Below, piece by piece: positions 45,387 through 54,012 of a stretch of DNA of 64,000 nucleotides (position 1 is the stretch's first letter; every line of letters starts with the position of its first letter). This DNA comes from DAOPYU01 sp942493245 (GTDB lineage: Bacteria; Sumerlaeota; Sumerlaeia; UBA8349): the NCBI GenBank assembly GCA_942493245.1, contig OW818685.1, positions 1,984,001-2,048,000 on the forward strand, written 5' to 3'. A model generated the notes under the pieces. The model was not told the DNA's origin and made no database searches. It saw only the letters and a program-made list of their open reading frames with translations. The translations under genes and the position numbers were made by a program.

Positions 45387-45595
45387 GGGTGGCATTCAGA
45401 GCCCGATCTGTCCAGGACGCATCATTTCTTCTTGTCGCTTATCAGGTCAAGCGATGCCTGAAATGCTTGATAACCCTTCTGCCGTGAGGCAGGATGAGGC
45501 TCTTGAAATCGGAGGATGCCAGAACATGGCATGACGGATTTTTCGCAGTCCCGGAAAGATTCGGCAAAATGATTACACATGAAAGGATGCCTGTC

Positions 45596-46660
45596 ATGAC
45601 AGAAGCACCATCAAAGTTGAGCGCGGTTTCATTTTCTCTTCAGAAGTCTATCCGTTTGTTCGGCGCATGTTCCCTGATTGCCGTTGTTTCATTGTTTTCG
45701 AATGGGGCCAGTGCCGCTATCCCTTCGGAGGCGGAAGTGCAGGGGTGGTATGAGGGGAAGGGCAAAGACCAGTCGGGCGAGTTCCGAATCGAAGCGCGGG
45801 TTGTGGCCCAGGGAGAAGGAAACTATAAAGTGCTGGTCCGTGCGATGCAGGAAGGGGACAAGGGCGAAAATGCCGAGTTCACCGGGAAAACAACCGGCGA
45901 GACGGTCGAATTTCAGGGGCAGGTGGATGGCGCGGAGTGGAAGGGCCGTCTCGCGGAGGGCGTGATCAAGGGGGACAGCAATCAGGCTGGAACCTTCGAG
46001 GCCAGGCGGGTCGAGAAAAAGTCCCCAGCAACGGGCAAAAAAGCGCCCGAAGGGGCGGTTGTGTTGCTCGACGGTAAGCATTTTGAAGAGATGGTACGGA
46101 GTAATGGCGCCGAATGGGATCTCGGGGAAGTGGGCAAAGATGGCTCAATCCAAGTGCCCAAGGGGGGAATGAAATCCAAGCACGAGTTCGAAAACAGTTT
46201 CAATCTGCACGTGGAATTTCAGAATCCCTTACAGCCGAAGGAACACAGTCAGGGACGCGGAAACAGCGGCGTCTATTTGCCAAACGGCGATGAGATTCAA
46301 GTACTCGACTCCTTCGGCGAAGCCACCTACGTGGGCGGGTGTTGCGGCGGCTTGTATCGCTACAAAGATCCCGATTCGATGGAAACCATCGAAAGCCTGG
46401 CCAACAATCCGGAAAACAAATATCCGCTCACTTCGTTTCCGCCCCTGACCTGGCAGACGTACGACATCGAATACCGGGTTGAAAAGAAGGACGGTCAATA
46501 TTCGGGAAAACCCCGGGTCACCGTTTTCCACAATGGGATCAAGATTCACGACAACGCGGAATTGAAAAATGAGGCCCGCAAGGGATCTTTCCAATTTCAG
46601 GATCACGGCAATGCCGTGCGTTACCGGAACATCTGGGTGCAACCGATCGCCGAAAAGTAA
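45596..46660 (+). CDS. Secreted DUF1080 (3-keto-disaccharide hydrolase-like) protein
   Basis: A 354-residue exported protein. ATG at 45596 has GAAAGGA nine bases upstream; the signal peptide ends N-G-A-S-A-A. An N-terminal region of about 115 residues (G-W-Y-E-G-K-G-K...) resembles modules that precede this domain in PVC proteins. The C-terminal DUF1080 domain, a jelly-roll fold, starts with V-V-L-L-D-G-K-H-F and carries G-N-S-G-V-Y-L, the typical motif, then the final V-R-Y-R-N-I-W-V-x-P. Members act on 3-keto sugars or bind glycans outside the cell. A C-C pair in G-G-C-C-G-G is unusual. A terminator follows. Confidence 0.88.
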   Translation: MTEAPSKLSAVSFSLQKSIRLFGACSLIAVVSLFSNGASAAIPSEAEVQGWYEGKGKDQSGEFRIEARVVAQGEGNYKVLVRAMQEGDKGENAEFTGKTTGETVEFQGQVDGAEWKGRLAEGVIKGDSNQAGTFEARRVEKKSPATGKKAPEGAVVLLDGKHFEEMVRSNGAEWDLGEVGKDGSIQVPKGGMKSKHEFENSFNLHVEFQNPLQPKEHSQGRGNSGVYLPNGDEIQVLDSFGEATYVGGCCGGLYRYKDPDSMETIESLANNPENKYPLTSFPPLTWQTYDIEYRVEKKDGQYSGKPRVTVFHNGIKIHDNAELKNEARKGSFQFQDHGNAVRYRNIWVQPIAEK

Positions 46661-46760
46661 GGGGGGGACCCTGCGGCTTCGACAATTGCCCGGCGCAAGA
46701 TGCAACCGTGCCTGTTGCTGAAGGTTTGGGGGCAAACTTCAACCCTCATGGAAAGAGGAC

Positions 46761-46790
46761 GGCCCGAGCGGATTGAGTTCCGTTCGGGCC
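46761..46790 (+). terminator. Terminator after the DUF1080 gene
   Basis: GGCCCGAGCGG pairs with CCGTTCGGGCC around an eight-base loop, with one wobble pair, followed by TTCTC. Confidence 0.6.
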
Positions 46791-46891
46791 TTCTCATGAA
46801 AAAGGGATGTTTTGTGGTGGGTGTAAGTCGGGATTGGTCGCAGGTTAATCGTCGAAGCCGGGTGGCCAATATGCCCAGACGGGGTGCCCAC

Positions 46892-46921
46892 AAAGAAAAA
46901 GCCCCTCTGGTGGGAGGGGCT
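46892..46921 (-). terminator. Terminator of the (split) tRNA-Lys gene
   Basis: On the minus strand AGCCCCTC and GAGGGGCT form a stem followed by TTTTTCTTTG. It begins 18 bases after the tRNA 3' end, so it is the original tRNA terminator. Confidence 0.75.
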
Positions 46922-46938
46922 AAATTACACGGTAACAA

Positions 46939-46986
46939 TGGTAGGCGTGATAGGACTCGAACCTATGGCCAACGGCTTAAAAGGCC
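46939..46986 (-). tRNA. 3' half of a tRNA-Lys(TTT) gene, probable attachment site
   Basis: Minus strand. The encoded CCA (46939-46941), discriminator A, the seven-base acceptor 3' strand CACGCCT, a perfect T arm (46950-46966, loop TTCGAGT), a five-base variable loop and the 3' side of the anticodon stem are all intact. The anticodon loop CTTTTAA gives TTT. On the 5' side only three of five anticodon-stem pairs remain and the D arm and acceptor 5' strand are missing. The integrase gene is next to it. This is the expected remnant when a mobile island inserts into the 3' half of a tRNA gene; the intact copy should lie at the other end of the island and is not in this window. Confidence 0.85.
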
Positions 46987-47102
46987 TACATTCATATGTT
47001 CCTAACTCATTATAAAACAGTATTGTAGGTATTTTAAAAAGTATCTGCGTGACCAAAATGTGACTACTTTGAAATAGCACTCGAAAAAGCTCACATTTTC
47101 TT

Positions 47103-48266
47103 TCACCCCTCTTTTTGCCCGATTGCGATGATTTCCGCCGTTCGTCCGAAGGTCAATTTCTCGACAGCCAAGGCCGTCGCCTCTGGCGCGAGGTGGGCAT
47201 ATCTCAAGGTCATGGTCATAGAGGTGTGGCCCAAAAGTTCCCTCACCGTGTTCAGGGGAACCCCGGCAATCACAAGATGGCTTGCGAAAGTATGCCGAAG
47301 GTCATGCGGTCTCACGTGCCCCAAACCGGTCCGGATCGCCGCCCCTTCAAAATCCCGGACAAAGGATGCTCGCTTTTGAAATACAAGACTCCCCGATCCT
47401 TTGTCTTTGGTCGTCGCCTGTAGCCCAGCCAGAAGTTCTTGTAAGACCTGATTCATGGGGATGTGCCGAACGCGCTTCTTACCTCCCCGGATACCATGCT
47501 TCGCCGTGTAGAGGCTCACAAGGTCACGTTGAAGGTCAACATCACCCCATGTGAGGGAAAACATTTCTCCACATCGTGCCCCCGTGTTGAGCAGGAACAG
47601 AACGGTTTGGTACAAGTAACGATTTGCCCCCACTCGTGTCTTGTAGTTCCGTCCGTTGCGTCGTATAACCTCAACCTCGAATCCGTTCTGAAGGCCGTCC
47701 AGAAGCCGTTCAACCTCTTCCCCCCGGAGCCACCGCCACGCATCTCGACCGGGGTCTTGTGCGCGCTGTAGGCCCTCGAGAGGTAACGCCCCCACCAGCC
47801 CCAACCGCCGCGCCCGGATCGACGCCGATTTTAGAAGGTCGGTTTTCTTGTTGACCGTTGCCGGACTTTCCCCAGCCGCCAGAAGTTCCTGCCGCCAAGT
47901 GTTCACGCTTTCGAGCGTAACAGCCCGGAGTGGAGTCTGCGTCCCGAACCTGTCTTTGATTTGTTGGATGCGCGCTTCAAGGGTTTTGGTATGCCCGGCA
48001 GAGAACACCGCTTTCTTATCGGCCAGAAGTCCATCCAATGCCGCTCCCAGCGTCAAGGCTTCACGAGTTGGTAACCCCACCACGCCCTTGGCAACTTCCA
48101 TTTCCCGCTTGGCCCGGTAGAGTTCCGCCGTCTTGCGGTCTGGGATGCCCACCATGCGTTCGCGGACTCGCTTCCCGTCCACGCGGTAATCCAAGTAGAA
48201 AGTGGTCTTGTCTCCCTTACCCTTCCGCTCGTAAATTTCCATGCTCCGCCCCCGATTTGCCGCCAT
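47103..48266 (-). CDS. Tyrosine-family site-specific integrase
   Basis: A 387-residue recombinase starting at ATG 48266 (AAGG five bases upstream; an in-frame ATG at 48242 is another choice). An N-terminal arm-binding and SAM-like core-binding domain (about 60-170) is followed by the catalytic domain with R in N-T-G-A-R-C-G-E-M, H-D-L-R-H-T-F-A-S (His-x-x-Arg) and L-G-H-T-S-M-T-M-T-L-R-Y-A-H-L (His and the nucleophile Tyr). All five catalytic positions are present, so it should be active. It lies 117 bases from the tRNA-Lys half, pointing towards it. Confidence 0.93.
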   Translation of the reverse strand: MAANRGRSMEIYERKGKGDKTTFYLDYRVDGKRVRERMVGIPDRKTAELYRAKREMEVAKGVVGLPTREALTLGAALDGLLADKKAVFSAGHTKTLEARIQQIKDRFGTQTPLRAVTLESVNTWRQELLAAGESPATVNKKTDLLKSASIRARRLGLVGALPLEGLQRAQDPGRDAWRWLRGEEVERLLDGLQNGFEVEVIRRNGRNYKTRVGANRYLYQTVLFLLNTGARCGEMFSLTWGDVDLQRDLVSLYTAKHGIRGGKKRVRHIPMNQVLQELLAGLQATTKDKGSGSLVFQKRASFVRDFEGAAIRTGLGHVRPHDLRHTFASHLVIAGVPLNTVRELLGHTSMTMTLRYAHLAPEATALAVEKLTFGRTAEIIAIGQKEG

Positions 48267-48412
48267 TGCGACCTTACGTGCCTCATTATATGACTTTCCC
48301 GGGCCTTTGGCAAGCGGGGGAGTGGTTGTGCTTTCGGGCCAGGTCCGTCTTTGATGTACGCGTAACTTCGTGGAAGGAAACTGAGGAAGGAATGGCACGC
48401 AGACAAGAGAAA

Positions 48413-51400
48413 TCAGGTATGCGAAATACCGTCTCTCACCATCGCGTACAAACTGCGCCCCGCGCCATAGTAGGCATCATAGACGTGCTGGAACACGGCG
48501 GTCGTCTTTTGCTCGAACAGTTCCGGCGTGTAGGCTCTCGGCAGGCGCTCGTCCAGAACCTTCTCGATGGTCACCAACACTTCGGCGCGAGCCTGCTGAC
48601 GCTTTCGCCAATCCAGCACCAGTTTTCCCGCCTTCAGGATGGATAGCAATTCCCGAGCCGTGGACTTCACCTTGTCCCGGTCAGCGTCACTCATTTCGAT
48701 CTGCGGCTTGGTCAAGAGGTCAAAGAGCGCCAGTTCCTCTTCATTCAGATGCTCACCTACGCCCCGCTTCTCTTCTTCATCCAGGCTCTGGGCAAAGTCC
48801 ACCAATTGCTGGAAGAGTTCCTCGGCATTGAGGCTGCCCGCGTTGTAGGCGTCAATCATCTTCTGGAACCGCGCAAGATAATCCATGCGTGTGCGGTTGA
48901 GCCGCACCAGAGCCATGAGTTTCTGTGCCACAGCCCCCTTGAGTTTCTCGTTCAGGGTCCGCTTGCGGCCCGACTTGAACTTCTCGGCCAGTTTCTCGAA
49001 GTCAATGTTGCTCAAGTCGATCAGATGCCTGTCGTCTCCATAGGGCGTACTGGCCTCTCGGATGACGTACCCCTCCGTGGCGATGGAACGGTCCAGCAGA
49101 TCTTCCACTTGATCCATGACCTGCGAGATATCCGCCAGCGGAGTCAGTGCGCGAATCTTTTCCGCAATCACCTTCACCGGTGTCACCTCGGCGCCAAACT
49201 CCCGCGCAGCCGGATCGGGCAGCACGGCCTTGTAGAGCCGCAGCACCGCGTTAGCCAGGTCCAGATACCGACGCTTGATTGCCTCCGAGATGACCAGCGC
49301 CTCCACAGCGTCATCGAGCAGGCGGACACAATCAAACTCCCTGGCAACCTGGATCGCCGCAAGGTCCACCTTCTGCTCCTGGCACAACGTCCGCGTTTCT
49401 CCCAACACCTGCCGCAACGCGGCCACCAACGCCGACTTGTCCTCCACCGGACTGTCGCCACCCCCGCCCGCCCCGTAGATGGCCAGCGCCTTCTCCAGAT
49501 TGCGGAAAACCCCCGCATAGTCCACAATCAGGCCGCTCACCTTGCCGGGATAGACCCGGTTGGCGCGCGCGATCGTCTGCATCAGCGTGTGGTTGCGCAT
49601 CGGCTTGTCGAGGTAGAGGGTAGAACAACTCGGCACATCGAAACCCGTCATCCACATGGCGCACACAAACACCAGCCGGAAGGGATCATCCGGATTTTTG
49701 AACTTCGTATCTAGATCCTCTTTCACCATGCGCAGACGGTGCGGGCGAATGTCCAGCCCCTTCTCGCTCATCTCGGCGATCTCGTTCTGACCCTGCGAGA
49801 CTACCACCGCCATATCGGTCTCCTGCATCCGAACGAGGCACGTCTGGATCTCCTGCAGGGCATCCCCTTCGGCTTTGGCCGCCTCCACTTTCAGCACGGC
49901 GATCTTCTCCGCCCAGTGCTTCTTCACCTTGTCATACATCCGGATGGCCGTGGCCTTGTCGATGCAGATCATCATGGCCTTACCCTGGAAGCCCCGCCCC
50001 GTGAAGTGCGCCACCAGGTCCTTCGCCACCGCCTCCAGCCGGTCGTCGCGGGTGATCAGGTGATACTCGCGCGAGAACTCCCGTTCCAACTTGGCCTCTT
50101 GCGCCTCGTCCAGTTCAGCCTCTTCCAGCAGGCGCTCCATTTCCTCATTCAGGTTGTCGTTCACCAGTTGCAACTCGGGGATGCGGTTCTCGTAGTACAG
50201 CGGCACCGTCGCGCCATCGGCCACCGACTGCCGGAAGTCATAGACGCTGATGTACTCGCCGAAGACCTGCCGCGTTCTCTCTTCGCCCACGATCAGCGGC
50301 GTCCCCGTGAAGGCCAGGAAGGCCGCGTTGGGCAGCGCCGTGCGCATGTTCAGCGCCAGCGTGTCATACTGGCTCCGGTGCGCCTCGTCCGTGATGACGA
50401 TGATGTCCCGCCGTTCGGAAAGCACCGGGTGCGTTTCGCCGCCCTCGGTGCGGAACTTGTGGATTAGCGTGAACACATAGCGATGGTCCTCGGTCAGCAA
50501 CTGCCGCAGGTGCTGACAACTCTCCGCCTGGGCGTGCCCCTCAGTCACCACGCCCGCCGAGGCAAAGTGTTTGTAAATCTGTCCGTCCAGTTCCTGTCGG
50601 TCGGTCACAATCACAAAGGTCCAGTTGCCCGGCGCCTTGCGCAGCACCTTCTGGGCAAAGAACATCATGGAGACACTCTTGCCGCTTCCCTGGGTGTGCC
50701 AGAAAACCCCCAGTTTTCCCTCCCGCTCCCGGATGTCGGCCAACGCATCGAGCGCGTTGTTCACACCCAGGTACTGGTGGTTCTTTGCCGTCAGTTTGAT
50801 CAGGCCGCCGGGCGCCTCTTGAAACAGCGTGAAGTTCTCCACCAGGTCCAGAAACCGGGCCGGATCGCAGACTCCGCGCAGCATCGTCTCCAGCGACACC
50901 CGCCCCTGTTCGTCCTCGCTCCCCACCTTCTTCCACTCGGCAAAGTGTTCCCACCCGGCGGTCACGCTTCCCACCCGGCTCTGGCTCCCATTCGAGAGAA
51001 CAATCAGCGCGTTGCACCAGAACAACTGCGGCACCGTGTCCTTGTAGTCGCGCAGGTTGCCCGTGAACGCCGTCTCCAGCCGCCGGTGCGCCGCCTTCAG
51101 TTCGAGAAACAGCAATGGCAGCCCGTTCACAAAACCCACCAGATCCGCCCGCCGCTTGTGCATCTCACCCGTCACCCAGAACTGCGAGCACAACAGAAAG
51201 TCGTTCCGGGCCGGATCGTCCCAGTCCACCACCCGCACCACTTCCACCGTCTCGCCGTCTCCGTCCGGGTCGGGCACCGCCACGCGCACGCCGTTCTTCA
51301 GCAGGTGGTAGATTTCCCGGTTCGCGGCCACCCGGCTCATCCGCGAGCGATCCCGCGTCAGTTCCTCGATGGCCTGGTCCACGGCCTCGGTGGGCGCCTC

Positions 51401-51592
51401 CGGGTTGAGCCGCTGCAAAGCCGGGCGCAAGCGGGCGGTCAGGATCACCTCGGATTGCGTCTCCCGCCCCAGCGTGCTCGCGCCACGGTCGAATTCCTGG
51501 TAGGCGTTCACCGTTTCCCAGCCCAGATCACCCAACAGGGCAACAGCCGGTTGTTCAACGAGGGCGTCTTCGGTATAACCGGTGGGGGTCAT
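48413..51592 (-). CDS. hsdR: Type I restriction enzyme R subunit (HsdR)
   Basis: A 1059-residue motor-nuclease subunit of a type I restriction-modification system. The nuclease domain has R-A-D-L-V-G-F and L-F-L-E-L-K (the D...ExK site) near residues 145-165. A superfamily 2 translocase follows with Walker A T-Q-G-S-G-K-S near 305, D-E-A-H near 410, T-G-T-P and the R-A-N-R motif VI, then a helical C-terminal region that contacts HsdM. It is the last gene of a coupled operon: its ATG overlaps the stop of the AlbA_2 gene as ATGA. Length is normal. Confidence 0.95.
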   Translation of the reverse strand: MTPTGYTEDALVEQPAVALLGDLGWETVNAYQEFDRGASTLGRETQSEVILTARLRPALQRLNPEAPTEAVDQAIEELTRDRSRMSRVAANREIYHLLKNGVRVAVPDPDGDGETVEVVRVVDWDDPARNDFLLCSQFWVTGEMHKRRADLVGFVNGLPLLFLELKAAHRRLETAFTGNLRDYKDTVPQLFWCNALIVLSNGSQSRVGSVTAGWEHFAEWKKVGSEDEQGRVSLETMLRGVCDPARFLDLVENFTLFQEAPGGLIKLTAKNHQYLGVNNALDALADIREREGKLGVFWHTQGSGKSVSMMFFAQKVLRKAPGNWTFVIVTDRQELDGQIYKHFASAGVVTEGHAQAESCQHLRQLLTEDHRYVFTLIHKFRTEGGETHPVLSERRDIIVITDEAHRSQYDTLALNMRTALPNAAFLAFTGTPLIVGEERTRQVFGEYISVYDFRQSVADGATVPLYYENRIPELQLVNDNLNEEMERLLEEAELDEAQEAKLEREFSREYHLITRDDRLEAVAKDLVAHFTGRGFQGKAMMICIDKATAIRMYDKVKKHWAEKIAVLKVEAAKAEGDALQEIQTCLVRMQETDMAVVVSQGQNEIAEMSEKGLDIRPHRLRMVKEDLDTKFKNPDDPFRLVFVCAMWMTGFDVPSCSTLYLDKPMRNHTLMQTIARANRVYPGKVSGLIVDYAGVFRNLEKALAIYGAGGGGDSPVEDKSALVAALRQVLGETRTLCQEQKVDLAAIQVAREFDCVRLLDDAVEALVISEAIKRRYLDLANAVLRLYKAVLPDPAAREFGAEVTPVKVIAEKIRALTPLADISQVMDQVEDLLDRSIATEGYVIREASTPYGDDRHLIDLSNIDFEKLAEKFKSGRKRTLNEKLKGAVAQKLMALVRLNRTRMDYLARFQKMIDAYNAGSLNAEELFQQLVDFAQSLDEEEKRGVGEHLNEEELALFDLLTKPQIEMSDADRDKVKSTARELLSILKAGKLVLDWRKRQQARAEVLVTIEKVLDERLPRAYTPELFEQKTTAVFQHVYDAYYGAGRSLYAMVRDGISHT

Positions 51593-52962
51593 GCTTTATC
51601 TTCTTTCGCGGGCAGATAGCGTTTATTCGGGTCATAGGCGCTCTTGCCAATAGCGACGATTTGTCCCGCTTTGACCATGCGGGCAAGATGCCTTCTGACG
51701 GAGCGATCAACAAGCCCTGTTGCTTCCACCAGTTCTTTTATCGAAGCGCCCCCCTGCTCTTCATATCGCTCAACACAGGCAAGGATCTGCCTCTCGACCG
51801 AATTCTCGGCAACCGGGCGCTCACGCTGTAAGGAAAACGTGACGCGGAAATGATACCCCAACTCCTCGAACTCCGGGTTTGGGAATCCGCCTTCCTGGCA
51901 GCTCGCCTGCATGCGTTGAAATCCACTGCCCCATTGCTCGATCAGATTCAGTTCCTTGAAGACCCTGCCGATGACCCGATTGCGCAACTTGGACAGACCC
52001 GCCCGCAGGTTGTCAATTGTCAACCCCCCAGTCAGGAGACCCGGATTCTCGATCTCGATCCGGTCATCGAAAATCGCTACGCGGATCGGCGCGCCCCGTT
52101 GCGAGTAATCCGCATGGACGATGGCATTGGTGAGCGCTTCCCGAACCGCTTCCAGGGGGATGTTCCAGACATCCTTGCGCCGCAATTCCCCAAACTCGGC
52201 CCCCCTCGACGCATGTTTTTTCACGAACTCGAAGGCCTCTTCCAGCGCCAGGGGCAAGTGTGCCCGGACGTCCCGCTGGTCCAGAATCGTCGCCTTGCTC
52301 TTGCCACCAAACCGACCGCACTGAATCCAGGCGTCCGGGAAGCGCCGCGCCCGATCGCGGCCAAAGAGCAGAACCCCCCCAACCGTCGGCACCAGTCGCC
52401 CCTGATGCGGCGTCAGCAGGCCCAGCGTCTCCGGACTGCTCTCGGTCCACTCCCGCAACCCGGAAAACAACCCGGACGCTACCCGGACGTCCAGGTTGTC
52501 CGGGTTGATGTCCGGCATCGGCTCCTCGTCGTAGGAGAGGTTGAGCGCCGAACGTCGCATTTCAGCCCGCAACGGCCCATCCGTCTGCCGATTGGTCGAA
52601 CCCACCCGTACCAGAACGCCGTTTTCGATCCCCTGCGCTTTCAGCCAGTGCGGACGCAAGGCGCTCGGATAGACCTCAACGGCCAGCAGGGTGCGTCCCT
52701 TCCAGTTGACCAGTTCCACGCCCGGCGCCAGGCGCGGCTCGATGGAATCGGCGATCAGGTTGCACAACCGCTCTTCCTCATCCAGCGGATTCTCTACCCC
52801 CAGCACCGCCCGCGTACCGTCCTCAATCCCGATCAGCACAATCCCCCCAGCCGTGTTCGCAAACGCCGTCACGGTCTTGAGAATATTCTTCGGCGACGAC
52901 AAATCCTGCTTGAACTCCAGAGTCTTTCCCTCCGGACGGGTCAGCAACTCTTCAATCTTCAT
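51589..52962 (-). CDS. AlbA_2 (Schlafen-like) ATP-binding regulator in the RM operon
   Basis: A 457-residue protein starting at ATG 52962 with GAGGAGG seven bases upstream. The N-terminal 125 residues are an AlbA_2/Schlafen-like domain (L-E-F-K-Q-D, A-F-A-N-T-A-G-G-I-V-L-I-G-I-E-D-G). The centre has a GHKL-type ATP-binding segment (E-A-L-T-N-A-I-V-H-A-D-Y) and the C-terminus a winged helix-turn-helix. Such proteins are common inside type I restriction operons and are suspected of controlling or adding to defence, but the mechanism is unknown. Overlapping start/stop junctions on both sides show that it is translated with hsdR. Confidence 0.85.
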   Translation of the reverse strand: MKIEELLTRPEGKTLEFKQDLSSPKNILKTVTAFANTAGGIVLIGIEDGTRAVLGVENPLDEEERLCNLIADSIEPRLAPGVELVNWKGRTLLAVEVYPSALRPHWLKAQGIENGVLVRVGSTNRQTDGPLRAEMRRSALNLSYDEEPMPDINPDNLDVRVASGLFSGLREWTESSPETLGLLTPHQGRLVPTVGGVLLFGRDRARRFPDAWIQCGRFGGKSKATILDQRDVRAHLPLALEEAFEFVKKHASRGAEFGELRRKDVWNIPLEAVREALTNAIVHADYSQRGAPIRVAIFDDRIEIENPGLLTGGLTIDNLRAGLSKLRNRVIGRVFKELNLIEQWGSGFQRMQASCQEGGFPNPEFEELGYHFRVTFSLQRERPVAENSVERQILACVERYEEQGGASIKELVEATGLVDRSVRRHLARMVKAGQIVAIGKSAYDPNKRYLPAKEDKA

Positions 52963-53102
52963 ACCCCAGCCTCCTCGGGAAACACGATCCCCAACACTCC
53001 CAGCAGGGCAATGATTGGCCGCTCGATCAGTACCTCTTCGGCGCAGACGCCGCATGGACCGCCCCATCCGGACTCGGTTTTCCAATCATCTTTTCGCATC
53101 AT
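52959..53102 (-). CDS. Small coupled open reading frame with CxxC, tail like HsdS
   Basis: A 47-residue frame starting at ATG 53102 inside the end of the transposase gene and ending TGA at 52959, overlapping the AlbA_2 start as ATGA. It has P-C-G-V-C near residue 17, a hydrophobic I-I-A-L-L-G-V-L-G-I-V segment and ends F-P-E-E-A-G-V. The last codons, including TTCCCGAGGAGGCT, match the end of hsdS (V-P-E-E-A-T-L), so the tail also serves as ribosome site for the next gene. It may be a real small protein or just a coupling peptide. Confidence 0.4.
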   Translation of the reverse strand: MMRKDDWKTESGWGGPCGVCAEEVLIERPIIALLGVLGIVFPEEAGV

Positions 53103-53913
53103 ATTCACACCTCACTCTTGCGCTTCCCCAGGGCCAATCCTCAGGCTGAGCCACCAATGCGGCCTTTACCGGATTCAGGGCAATGTAACTCCTGACCGAC
53201 TCGAAATGACCCGCATCGCGAATAAAACGATCCCAATACTCCCGCTGCCACACCTGCGAACTTTTCTGAGGGTCTCCCTGGGATCGCCGTACCCCCGTAC
53301 GGCCCGCATCAACACACCCTCCACGCCCCCTATGCGCATTGATAAACCGCGCAGTATAGTTCTTCCAGGACAACACAATCTTCCCCAATGCAACCCCTTC
53401 AAACGGCTCAATCAACACATGACAATGATTCGGCATAACCACCCATTCAAGCAAGCGGTAACGCTCGCCATCAAAACGATTCCAGGTATCCACAATACAC
53501 GCGGCAACTTCCGGTTCCCGCAGCACACAACAACCATACCCGGCATCGAGATACGTTTCAATCCGCCGACGCAATTCCGTTTGGCGTTTCTCATCACTCA
53601 GGGCCAACGACTTTGTTTCCGCCTGAATCTTTTCCAATGCCACGCGCGGAAGCGAATCGGCCAGACGATAGGTGATATGCTGGATTACACGAGGTGAATC
53701 GAAATGCGGGAGGTATCCCCGCGAATTCCAGCCACGATTTTCCTGGGAGTGCTGGGAGCGCCGCTCCCCAGAGCGGCAATCTCCTGTATCGTCCCCATTT
53801 TTTCTAAGGCCACTCCGTATGGAGAGGGTATTGCAAGTGCCGCACCGGGGTGCGGCGCTCCCAGGACTATTGCTCCCAGGTTGATCGTTCCCGGTGTTCC
53901 CAGGACCGCTCAT
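53086..53913 (-). CDS. REP-associated tyrosine transposase (RAYT, Y1_Tnp)
   Basis: A 275-residue protein in the IS200/IS605-type Y1 transposase group. The ATG at 53913 has GAGGAGG seven bases upstream, and its first 55 or so residues (S-G-P-G-N-T-G...) are encoded by palindromic repeats; the family-like part starts at G-W-N-S-R-G-Y-L-P-H-F. The HUH metal motif is N-H-C-H-V-L in V-V-M-P-N-H-C-H, and the catalytic Tyr is in W-Q-R-E-Y-W-D-R-F-I-R. It is followed by S-Y-I-A-L-N-P-V-K-A-A-L, also typical. It sits within a restriction operon next to hairpins that are plausible REP sequences. Confidence 0.85.
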   Translation of the reverse strand: MSGPGNTGNDQPGSNSPGSAAPRCGTCNTLSIRSGLRKNGDDTGDCRSGERRSQHSQENRGWNSRGYLPHFDSPRVIQHITYRLADSLPRVALEKIQAETKSLALSDEKRQTELRRRIETYLDAGYGCCVLREPEVAACIVDTWNRFDGERYRLLEWVVMPNHCHVLIEPFEGVALGKIVLSWKNYTARFINAHRGRGGCVDAGRTGVRRSQGDPQKSSQVWQREYWDRFIRDAGHFESVRSYIALNPVKAALVAQPEDWPWGSARVRCEYDAKR

Positions 53914-53978
53914 AGTGCAGCCTCCTCGGGAACCGCGATGTCCAGTGCCGACACGTCCACCTCGCCCGAGATCAGCCG
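53759..53978. repeat. Duplication copy L: transposase leader, hairpins and hsdS tail
   Basis: A 220-bp segment that recurs 254-255 bp to the right (54013-54233) in the same orientation. Read on the minus strand it holds the last ~20 codons of hsdS (L-I-S-G-E-V-D-V-S-A-L-D-I-A-V-P-E-E-A-A-L), the overlapping transposase start and its first codons, and the hairpins GCCGCACC/GGTGCGGC (53839-53856) and GCCGCTC...GAGCGGC (53760-53777). This copy is joined in frame to the intact transposase. Confidence 0.85.
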
Positions 53979-54012
53979 TTCCCCAGAACGGCAATTGCCC
54001 TCCCTCTCGGAC

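Noticed and set aside
42171..45395. A 1074-codon minus-strand frame opposite the glycyl radical enzyme
   Set aside because: High GC at third positions opens this frame by chance. The plus strand has clear catalytic motifs and coupled starts.
46939..47040. Complete tRNA-Lys gene
   Set aside because: The 5' half (acceptor strand, D arm, two anticodon-stem pairs) is absent; the sequence to the right does not fold into it.
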